Shown: in pieces, positions 42,021-48,640 of the stretch
Position numbering within the stretch: the stretch's first letter is position 1
Layout of the letters: every line of letters begins with the position of its first letter
Assembly (NCBI GenBank): GCA_942491665.1
Contig: CALOBR010000005.1
Span: 389,713-453,712, forward strand
Direction of reading: 5' to 3'
DNA: 64,000 bases
From: CAVQGZ01 sp942491665
GTDB lineage: Bacteria; Actinomycetota; Actinomycetes; Jiangellales; Jiangellaceae
Made by a program: the position numbers and the translations under genes
The notes under the pieces: generated by a model
Told to the model about the DNA's origin: nothing
The model's input: only the letters and a program-made list of their open reading frames with translations
Databases searched by the model: none

Positions 42021-42233
42021 GGCAGCGTCCTCTCGGGTGCACTCAGGCGTGCCTGAGTCTATGAGCAGAGCGCGATCCCTTGGTGAACGCGCCCTTGACC
42101 TTCTCGCAGGCCTCCTGTGCACCCGGGTACACCGGCCTCCTGCCCGGGCTGCGTCAAGCCATACGTCGTCGGGCTTGCTGAGCCGGATGCGCACTGGGCC
42201 GCATACCCGCGCCGGGACGGGGTAGTGGGTGCC

Positions 42234-42548
42234 ATGAGCACATCGACCCCACCGCTGTCCCTATGCACCGCCTCGACGTTGCGCGACGTCGCCGACCAGG
42301 TGACGGCCTGGTCACACAGCCACGACGCACCGTCGGTCGCCGACAAGGCCGCGGACCTGGCCCGACGCACCGCCGCCCGGGTGGAGGACGACCCGGTGCG
42401 CCTCGTCGCCTACGAGGCCGAGCGACATGCCCGCGACCGACCGTGGTTGCTGCCGGTGACCCTCATCGGCACGACAGCCCTGGTCGTCGGCATGGCGGTG
42501 CACGTCCGGTCTCGTCGACGCCGCCCCACGGACACCGACCACCGCTGA
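42234..42548 (+). CDS. Small membrane-anchored hypothetical protein
   Basis: 104 residues. LRDVADQVTAWSHSHDAPSVADKAADLARRTAARVEDDPVRLVAYEAERHARDRPW is helical, followed by LPVTLIGTTALVVGMAVHVRSRRRRP, one TM helix with a basic C-terminal tail. It is probably anchored by its C-terminus. Not recognised. An upstream extension to 42117 is not supported. Confidence 0.6.
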   Translation: MSTSTPPLSLCTASTLRDVADQVTAWSHSHDAPSVADKAADLARRTAARVEDDPVRLVAYEAERHARDRPWLLPVTLIGTTALVVGMAVHVRSRRRRPTDTDHR

Positions 42549-42567
42549 CAGCCAAAGGAGCATCGCC

Positions 42568-42788
42568 ATGCGTATCGCGCGGGTGCACCGCTTCGCGATG
42601 GACGACGGCTCGTGGCAGTGGCAGGGCGCTGGTGACTCGGTGCGTCGCACAAGGCCGGCGCCACCAAGCTGGTCACGGCCCGGACCGTGGAAGACGATCT
42701 GACCCGACGCTTGCAGGAGCCGCTGGAGGCCGCCAGCGTTCCGATCGCATCCCGGATCCTCGACGCCTCCACTCACCCTGCCAACTGA
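42568..42788 (+). pseudogene. Frameshifted short gene, about 73 residues
   Basis: From ATG 42568 the frame reads MRIARVHRFAMDDGSWQWQG and ends at a TGA at 42700. Switching frame by +1 around 42653 continues with KAGATKLVTARTVEDDLTRR, then LQEPLEAASVPIASRILDAS and a stop at 42786-42788. Both parts have genus-like codon bias and only joined do they make a sensible helical protein. Either one base is lost or this is a programmed shift. Not recognised. GGAG sits 10 nt before the start (AAAGGAGCATCGCC). Confidence 0.45.
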
Positions 42789-42803
42789 TACCCCGGGGGG
42801 TAT
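42788..42803. promoter_or_regulatory. CsoR/CstR/FrmR-family-like operator
   Basis: ATACCCCGGGGGGTAT is a near-perfect inverted repeat with ATACCCC and GGGGTAT ends around two G's, the shape of operators used by the CsoR/RcnR/FrmR/CstR family. It overlaps the -10 TATACT (42801-42806) of the DUF393 gene, so a bound repressor would block RNA polymerase. No regulator of that family is in the window. Confidence 0.6.
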
Positions 42804-42806
42804 ACT
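42801..42806 (+). promoter_or_regulatory. -10 box TATACT of a leaderless promoter
   Basis: TATACT ends 6 nt before ATG 42813, so transcription would begin at or next to the start codon. No clear -35 hexamer is seen at the expected distance, as expected if activation depends on repressor release. Confidence 0.6.
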
Positions 42807-42812
42807 TCAGGC

Positions 42813-43202
42813 ATGGATGATGTGCGACCACTGTGGCTCTACGACGGCGACTGCGGAATGTGCGAGAAGGGGTCGGGACGCATTCGCGCCACCGTCGACC
42901 CGCCCGTGCGGATGAGCGCCTACCAGAACGTCGACCTCGACGCCATGGGCGTCAGCGCCGACCAGGTGCTGGCAGGACCGGTTCTGGTGCGCCCGGACGG
43001 GAGCACCCTGGTGGGCCCCGCCGCGATGTCGGCGATGCTGCGCCTGTCGCGCGCGCCGTTCCGCCAGGTCGGCGGCGTTATGGCGCTCCCTGGTGTGCGG
43101 CACGCGCTGGCGGTCGTCGGCCCCCGCCTCTACGCGGCGCGAGGGCACCTACCGGGCACCGACCCCGCCTGCGCGTCACCGGTCGCTCCCAACGCTGCGT
43201 GA
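42813..43202 (+). CDS. DUF393 thiol-disulfide oxidoreductase-like protein
   Basis: 129 residues. LWLYDGDCGMCEKGSGRIR near the N-terminus has the DUF393 DGDCxxC signature (Cys16 and Cys19 region), a thioredoxin-like CXXC. VLVRPDGSTLVGPAAMSAML and the C-terminal stretch fit the family. Cytosolic; redox partner unknown. The operator overlapping its -10 suggests control by copper, formaldehyde or persulfide stress through a CsoR-family repressor. Confidence 0.82.
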   Translation: MDDVRPLWLYDGDCGMCEKGSGRIRATVDPPVRMSAYQNVDLDAMGVSADQVLAGPVLVRPDGSTLVGPAAMSAMLRLSRAPFRQVGGVMALPGVRHALAVVGPRLYAARGHLPGTDPACASPVAPNAA

Positions 43203-43219
43203 CGCCCTAACCTGCGCGG

Positions 43220-43795
43220 GTGCCGCTCCTGACAGCCCGTTCACCGCTGCCCCGACGCCCGCGTCGGCTACTGGTGGCGGGCACGGCGGGCTCGGGCAAG
43301 ACGACGGTGGCCGCTCGTGTCGGGGAGGCCCTCGACATCGGGCACGTTGAGATCGACGCGCTCTTCCACGGCCCTGGGTGGCAGCCCCGGGAGCAGTTCG
43401 TCGCCGACGTCGAGGCATTCTCCGATCGGCCGACGTGGGTGACGGAGTGGCAGTACGGCGCGGTGCGACCCCTGCTCGCGCAGCGGGCCGACCTGATCGT
43501 GTGGCTGGACCTTGCGCGGCATACCGTGATGCGTCAGGTCGTGCGCCGCACGCTGCATCGGCGCCTGCGGCGCGAGGTGATGTGGAACGGCAACGTCGAG
43601 CCTCCTCTCTGGCGCATCGTGGCCGACGATGAGCACATCGTCCGGTGGGCCTGGCGGACGCACCCGCTGACGACGCGGCGGTTGCTGGACCTGCTGTCTG
43701 CCCGACCCGAGATTCCTGTCGTCCGGCTTGCAGGCAGCGACGACGTTGCCGCGTGGATCGAGGGTCCGCTCCGTGAGGTGTGCCGCCCACGGTGA
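43220..43795 (+). CDS. P-loop AAA/adenylate-kinase-like protein (topology modulation type)
   Basis: 191 residues from GTG at 43220, with TAACCT 6 nt upstream. LLVAGTAGSGKTTVAARVGEAL is the P-loop; HVEIDALFHGPGW and LIVWLDLARHTVMRQVVRRTLHRR match the small FlaR-like kinase/ATPase group. Phosphate acceptor unknown. C-terminus complete. It follows the DUF393 gene by 17 bp; could be co-transcribed as well as having its own start. Confidence 0.8.
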   Translation: MPLLTARSPLPRRPRRLLVAGTAGSGKTTVAARVGEALDIGHVEIDALFHGPGWQPREQFVADVEAFSDRPTWVTEWQYGAVRPLLAQRADLIVWLDLARHTVMRQVVRRTLHRRLRREVMWNGNVEPPLWRIVADDEHIVRWAWRTHPLTTRRLLDLLSARPEIPVVRLAGSDDVAAWIEGPLREVCRPR

Positions 43796-44005
43796 CGGGT
43801 AGGGCCTGCCCATGGCGACGGCACTGCTGCGATCCAGCGAGAACACCGGAACACGCCGCTGGGATGGTCGGATCAGATGTCTGACCGTCCGTCGTTGATT
43901 CTCGATGTCGGTCTCGGGGGCCCTGGTAGGTGGCACCTCGAGCCCGACCATGACGCGGTGAGGGTGCCCGTGGGCGCTGCATACCGCCCACTGTGGGGCA
44001 GGTCG

Positions 44006-44128
44006 ATGATCGGATCTGAGCCGATGGCGACAGCACTGAACGCGCTACGGCAACTCACCAGGAGTCAGGACCGCGCTGTCAGCGACGTCGTTCGAGATGC
44101 GCTCAGCCGGTACCTCCACATGAGCTGA
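44006..44128 (+). pseudogene. Possible truncated ribbon-helix-helix (CopG-like) protein
   Basis: 40 residues: MIGSEPMATALNALRQLTRS then QDRAVSDVVRDALSRYLHMS. The second half, S-x-x-V-R-D-A-L-x-x-Y-L, resembles the helix pair of RHH antitoxins, but the DNA-contacting beta-strand is missing. No toxin gene follows. Probably a remnant at the start of the decayed region. Confidence 0.3.
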
Positions 44129-44307
44129 GAAACGCCCTACATGCGGCAATTGAGGGACTCCTTCGAGACAGTCCCCAGGTCATGTTCATCCCTGCGGGTC
44201 GCTGAGGCCGAGGCGTGCGGCGGGTCACCCAGCCCCCCGTCGGCGCTGGGAGCCAGCAAGCGGTACGCCAGCGGCGACCCGTCACAAGCCCGGAAGCGAT
44301 CCTTTGG
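44129..44307. other. No gene seen
   Basis: Short disrupted stretch with no frame of convincing sequence. Its minus strand continues the reading frame of the broken LAL fragment for about 60 more residues, but without recognisable LAL sequence. Confidence 0.4.
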
Positions 44308-44490
44308 CAGGTGCCCCAGGTTCTTGTCGTTCTCGTCGAGCTGCAGCCAGGCGGACGGCTTCTCGCTGTCGGCGAGTCACTGGACTACCGGGGTGGTCTT
44401 GCCATAGCCCGCTGGCGCGGCGACGAGGGTCAACGGCAGCGAGGAGCCGTGGTCCAACCGCGCGGTGGGCACTTCGCGCGCGATTGCGTC
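44308..44490 (-). pseudogene. Fragment of a LAL/LuxR-family regulator N-terminus
   Basis: Minus-strand reading gives VPTARLDHGSSLPLTLVAAPAGYGKTT, the Walker A region of a MalT/LAL regulator, and then VVQ-stop-LADSEKPSAWLQLDEN; the TGA at 44377-44379 stands where family members have Trp. Only about 60 residues of a protein of about 900 remain, with no downstream HTH. It is related in type to the intact regulator at 48641 but not a copy of it. Confidence 0.6.
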
Positions 44491-44676
44491 GGGAGGAGGC
44501 GGCCCGGCGGTAGAGCTATGTGGTGAGGATCGATTCGGTCGCATGCCCAGGCGCCGCCCGAGCGAGCCCTCCCACGGTCTCTGGCCACCTCTCACCTGCA
44601 CGAAGTGCGCGTAACCACCACACCCCAGTGGACTTGATCCTAAGGCGTGCGGTCTTCCGCGGCTATGCCATCGCGC

Positions 44677-46113
44677 CTAGTCCTGCCGCTCGATCTCACC
44701 GGGTCGCCACTCCTGGTCGAGCCAGGGCTGGAGCGGCCCGTACATGCGCAGAATGCAGAACCAGCTCTTGCCAGGGATGGTTTGCAGCCAGTTGCTCGCT
44801 CTTCCGGCGGGGGCGTGCGGACCGAAGTACAGGTCGTAGGAGCCGTCGTCGTTCTGGACGAAGCCGTCGGTTTGGCTGCCCAGCGTGGGGAACTGCTGGT
44901 CAGTCTGCAGCATCGACCTGGTCTGCGCGTCGTACAGCGTGACCGCCCAGAAGTCCGCCACCGGGACGTCTGTCGGGATGTGCAGTCGGTATGTCTTGGA
45001 CCCGTCGAGCGGTCGCTTCTTCGAGTCACGGTAGGCGATCCCGTAGTCGGAGCCCTGCCCGACGTGGGGCGTGGCCATCGCCGGCGTGACCGCCGTGTAG
45101 GCGTAGAAGAACATCGTGCGGGCGTCGAGGTTGCGGGCGCCGTCGGTCTCGAAGAACACGTTGCGGTCGGTAAAGGCGATGTTCCAGGCGCTGTCGCCGT
45201 CTGGGTACAACCTGGCGCCGTTTTGGCGCGGGCTCCACACGATGGCGCGTGCGGCCGCGTTCGCGATGGAGACGGCTTCGGTGAGGATCTTCCTCATCCG
45301 GTCGTCGGGTGCGAACGGTTGACCCTTGACGATGCCGATGGACGCGATGAGGCCGCGCGTTTCAGGGTCGATCGCCTCGATGGGCTCGTACTGCACGACT
45401 GCGTCGAGGTCGTCGTAGAAGCTCATGTCGTTGCCGGCGATGGTGTTGAACTGCCGGCCGGAGATGTCGACGAACTCCGTGGTCGGCGGTTCGTCGGCGC
45501 TTGCCAGGGGGTAGATGCGCAGCGTCGACTTGATGTTGGCGACCGCGTTCTCGAGTCCCTTGCTGGTGTTCCCGCGGAGGAAGACCCAGTTGCGATACGT
45601 CTTCGACTGCAGGACGAAGTACCCATCGGGGGTCGCACCGTTGTGGTCGGGCGGAAGGATGAGGTACTTGCCGCCGAGCCCTTTGTCTTGTCCCGCCGGA
45701 CCGAAGTCGCCGACGTAGCGGAACCAAGCGTCGTCGAGCGCGCCGAGCATGCCCGGTGGCAGTTCGATCACGGTCGGTCCGTCGGCCTTGAGATCGAGGA
45801 ATGGAAACGCGTAGAGCGTCGACGTGTTCGCCGTCAGGAACAGCGACGTCGAGTCCAGCAGCTGCTCGGTGATCGGTACCTTGTTCGAGGCGTCCGCCCC
45901 CACCAGCTTGTTGCCTCGACCGAGGCCGTGGATCGATGCGGCTCCGAGGTTGTTCAAGAACACCTGCACCGCGCGCGATCGATCCAGATAGTCGTACACC
46001 GTGTCGACGGTGGCGTCACTCGGCACGCCGTCGGTGAACTCGAGCGTGCCGATGGGCGTCTGGACCGAGTCGGGTGTCGTGATCGAGGTCGGAACCTCTG
46101 TTGTCATCTTCAT
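44677..46113 (-). CDS. DUF1254/DUF1214 domain protein
   Basis: 478 residues from ATG 46113, with AGGAGGAG about 10 nt upstream. FTDGVPSDATVDTVYDYLDRSRAVQVFLNN opens the DUF1254 domain (about 25-200). DUF1214 (from about 330) has NVFFETDGARNLDARTMFFYAYTAVTPAM, RLHIPTDVPVADFWAVTLYDAQTRSMLQTDQQFPTLGSQ and YFGPHAPAGRASNWLQTIPGKSWFCILRMYGPLQPWLDQEWRPGEIE. No signal peptide, so it is cytosolic, unlike many secreted relatives. Role unknown. The frame continues upstream to 46410 without family sequence. Confidence 0.85.
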   Translation of the reverse strand: MKMTTEVPTSITTPDSVQTPIGTLEFTDGVPSDATVDTVYDYLDRSRAVQVFLNNLGAASIHGLGRGNKLVGADASNKVPITEQLLDSTSLFLTANTSTLYAFPFLDLKADGPTVIELPPGMLGALDDAWFRYVGDFGPAGQDKGLGGKYLILPPDHNGATPDGYFVLQSKTYRNWVFLRGNTSKGLENAVANIKSTLRIYPLASADEPPTTEFVDISGRQFNTIAGNDMSFYDDLDAVVQYEPIEAIDPETRGLIASIGIVKGQPFAPDDRMRKILTEAVSIANAAARAIVWSPRQNGARLYPDGDSAWNIAFTDRNVFFETDGARNLDARTMFFYAYTAVTPAMATPHVGQGSDYGIAYRDSKKRPLDGSKTYRLHIPTDVPVADFWAVTLYDAQTRSMLQTDQQFPTLGSQTDGFVQNDDGSYDLYFGPHAPAGRASNWLQTIPGKSWFCILRMYGPLQPWLDQEWRPGEIERQD

Positions 46114-46267
46114 TCTCGTGGATCTCCTCCTGGCCGCTGTGGCCCTACCGGGGCGATTCCCCGTCGTCTTGTGTATCGATCGCCGCGCGGGTCTGCGCCC
46201 GCCCCAAAGAAGAGGCGAACGTGCCGTCACCGGGGCTAACCCGCCCGGAACAACGGCGATGAGCACG

Positions 46268-46423
46268 TCATCCCGGGTAGCCCGTGCCGCGCTTCTGGAC
46301 CCAGGTCGACGGATCCGGCGGCGGCCGGGCGACGAACGGTTCGAAGAACTCCACGAATCCCTCGATGCGGTCGCGGACCCCGGTGGAGTGCAGGCCGGTG
46401 GCTTGCTCAACCTCGTCGCTCAT
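46268..46423 (-). CDS. 51-residue small protein with strong ribosome site
   Basis: Reading: MSDEVEQATGLHSTGVRDRI then EGFVEFFEPFVARPPPDPST then WVQKRGTGYPG. GAGGAG lies 7 nt before the ATG. An acidic-amphipathic helix is followed by a Pro-rich stretch. It sits between the TMEM175-like and DUF1254 genes on the same strand, 33 bp after the former. Not recognised; function unknown. Confidence 0.5.
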   Translation of the reverse strand: MSDEVEQATGLHSTGVRDRIEGFVEFFEPFVARPPPDPSTWVQKRGTGYPG

Positions 46424-46456
46424 GGTCAGCTCCTCATCGTGGCCGGCAGGGCTGGG

Positions 46457-47116
46457 CTATCCGAACTCCTCGGCCTCGTTCCTGGTCGATGGATGACGAC
46501 GCAGCACGAAGGCCAGCAGCAGGTAGAGAGACGGCATCGCCAGGTAGAGGAGCAGGCTCAGGGTGGGGGCAGGCTCGGCGAGCACCATCGCCACCAGGTA
46601 GACCGCGACCGGTGCGAGAGCGAGCAGGGCGCCGACCCGTCGCGCCCTGGGCGTCGGGGCGATCCAGAGCAGGGTGGGTCGTCGCATGACGTAGGCGTAG
46701 AGCACCCATCGCATGAGTGCGGTCGCGATGAGTACCACCCCGTAGACGTGTAGCCCGATGGGGTCGCCGCTGTACTCCCCGAGGACGGAGGCGGCGAACG
46801 GGATCAGTGCGGCGGGCAGGAGGAAGAGCAGGTTGAGCCAGACCGCGGTGGTGTCGACGTAGCGGACCTGGTTGAAGAGGTCTCGATGCCAGGCCCAGTA
46901 CATGCCGGTGATCAGGAAGCTGACGACCCAGGCGATCAGATCGGGGCCGAGATCGTCGAGAGCGTTCCGCAGCGATTGCTCGGACAGGTTCGGCGGGACG
47001 CCGATCTCCAGCACCAGGATGGTGATGATGATCGCGAAGACGCCGTCCCCGAACGCCTTGACCCTTTCCGGGCTGCCCCGACGCTCTTGCGTGGCAGACA
47101 GTGCCGACGCCTGCAT
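46457..47116 (-). CDS. TMEM175-like (DUF1211) potassium channel
   Basis: 219 residues with six TM helices. RVKAFGDGVFAIIITILVLEI near the N-terminus is the DUF1211 signature RxxxFSDGVFAI, here with Ser changed to Gly. Bacterial TMEM175 forms K+-selective tetramers using hydrophobic residues of TM1, not the TVGYG filter. GAGAGGAG lies 6 nt upstream of ATG 47116. A longer open frame up to 47686 runs antisense through the DUF2252 gene and is rejected. Confidence 0.85.
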   Translation of the reverse strand: MQASALSATQERRGSPERVKAFGDGVFAIIITILVLEIGVPPNLSEQSLRNALDDLGPDLIAWVVSFLITGMYWAWHRDLFNQVRYVDTTAVWLNLLFLLPAALIPFAASVLGEYSGDPIGLHVYGVVLIATALMRWVLYAYVMRRPTLLWIAPTPRARRVGALLALAPVAVYLVAMVLAEPAPTLSLLLYLAMPSLYLLLAFVLRRHPSTRNEAEEFG

Positions 47117-47151
47117 GAAGTCTCCTCTCGGCGCCGTGCGCCGTAGCCGGT

Positions 47152-48516
47152 CTACCCGGCGGTGGCCTCGACGCGGCCGTCGGCGATGGCCTGGGTGAAC
47201 TGCTCGTAGTCCTTCTCGTTCTGGTCGGCGTAGGCCACGGCGAAGCGGCCGCACGCCTTGTCGAACGCCGATCCGCTGCCAAGGTAGGCGTTGATGGCCA
47301 AAGAGTCGCCCGATCGGGCGTGCCCGTGCGCCAACGACCACGCGCAGACGCGTGCGTAGGACTCCAGCTGGTCGGGGGACATCGTTGTCACGTCGGCGGA
47401 GCCCTTCATGTCGTGGAACTGCCGCCAGTAGTACTCGTGTCCACCCTCCGTGGCCGACCAGCCGAGAAAGGCGTCGCTGCTGGCCTGCAGAAGGCGCTGC
47501 CCGGCCACCACCCGCTCGCCATGCTCGCCGTACTCGCTGACCGGCAGGTAGGCCTCCAGCACGGAGTCGACTGCTTCTTTGATCTGCAAGAAGAGCGGCT
47601 CGCCGTGGTCGCGCCCGGTGAGCATCACGACGAAGCACCGGGTGCCGACGCTGCCGACACCGACCACCTTGAGGGCGATGTCGCAAATCTCGAACCGGCG
47701 CAGCAGATGACCACGGTCGGGCTGGATGCTCTCACCGTAGGCCCGAAGGTTGTCCGCAACCATCTGCCGGTACTCATCGGGGTCGAGCTTGTCGGCCAGG
47801 TCCCGAAGCGGTACGAGCAGCGGTGGCTGAGACCGGATTCGCAACGACCCGTCGACAGTCTCGCTGAGCTTGGTGAGCACCTTCTCGCTGGTGCGCTTGC
47901 GAGCAGAGGCAGCGACCTTCTTCACTCGCTTGCGTCCAGCCTTGCTGGAGCTGGCCTTCTCCAGCGTGTCGAGCCCGAGCTGGGCGTACCAGACGTCCAT
48001 GGTTGGCGTGGTCGCGAACCGTGCCATCGCTGCCCGGTAGCCGGCGACCGAGGCTGCCGCCAACGCCTCGCCCTTCTTCGGGTAGCCGTTGTCGCGGGCG
48101 GCGAGCACGAAACTCGTGGCCATCCGCTTCACGTCCCACTCCCACGGCCCGGGCAGTGTCTCGTCGAAGTCGTTCACATCGAACACCTGACGTCGCTCGG
48201 GGGACGCGAACGTGCCGAAGTTGGCCAGGTGAGCGTCACCGCACAGCTGGGCGTCGAACCCCGCGGACGGCGTCGTCGCGAGATCCTGCGCCATCACGGC
48301 AGCTGCGCCGCGGTAGAAGGCGAAGGCGGACTCCGCCATGCGGGAGTGTCGAACCGGGACGAGCCACTGCAGTCGCTGTTCGTCCTGGCCGGTGAGAACC
48401 GACACCGGGTCGGTGCGATCAGCGGCCGGCGACCAGGTCGCGTGGCTCGACCGCGGCACGCTGCCTCGGGCCTGCTTGCCGGCATCGACACGGTCGGCTG
48501 CAGGCATGGCGCTCAT
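47152..48516 (-). CDS. DUF2252 protein
   Basis: 454 residues. RMAESAFAFYRGAAAVMAQDLA, LCGDAHLANFGTFASPERRQVFDVNDFDETLPGPWEWDVKRMATSFVLAARDNGY form the family core, with GDAHLxNFG and DVNDFDET looking like the active-site loop of kinase-like (APH) folds. LFLQIKEAVDSVLE carries the likely Lys-Glu. Substrate unknown. It lies 35 bp upstream of the TMEM175-like gene on the same strand, likely one unit. Confidence 0.87.
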   Translation of the reverse strand: MSAMPAADRVDAGKQARGSVPRSSHATWSPAADRTDPVSVLTGQDEQRLQWLVPVRHSRMAESAFAFYRGAAAVMAQDLATTPSAGFDAQLCGDAHLANFGTFASPERRQVFDVNDFDETLPGPWEWDVKRMATSFVLAARDNGYPKKGEALAAASVAGYRAAMARFATTPTMDVWYAQLGLDTLEKASSSKAGRKRVKKVAASARKRTSEKVLTKLSETVDGSLRIRSQPPLLVPLRDLADKLDPDEYRQMVADNLRAYGESIQPDRGHLLRRFEICDIALKVVGVGSVGTRCFVVMLTGRDHGEPLFLQIKEAVDSVLEAYLPVSEYGEHGERVVAGQRLLQASSDAFLGWSATEGGHEYYWRQFHDMKGSADVTTMSPDQLESYARVCAWSLAHGHARSGDSLAINAYLGSGSAFDKACGRFAVAYADQNEKDYEQFTQAIADGRVEATAG

Positions 48517-48640
48517 GGGGCTCCTCCGAGTCGTCGGCAGGCACTGCGTCCGCAGCTGACCTCACCAGTGATGCTCGTCCACAGCCGCGCCGTGCACACC
48601 ACCCCAATCGGGTGAGACCACCGACATCACCGGGGCGCCC

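Noticed and set aside
44677..46410. Longer DUF1254/DUF1214 frame from 46410
   Set aside because: Its first 99 residues are Arg/Pro-rich with no family sequence; ATG 46113 has a strong AGGAGGAG.
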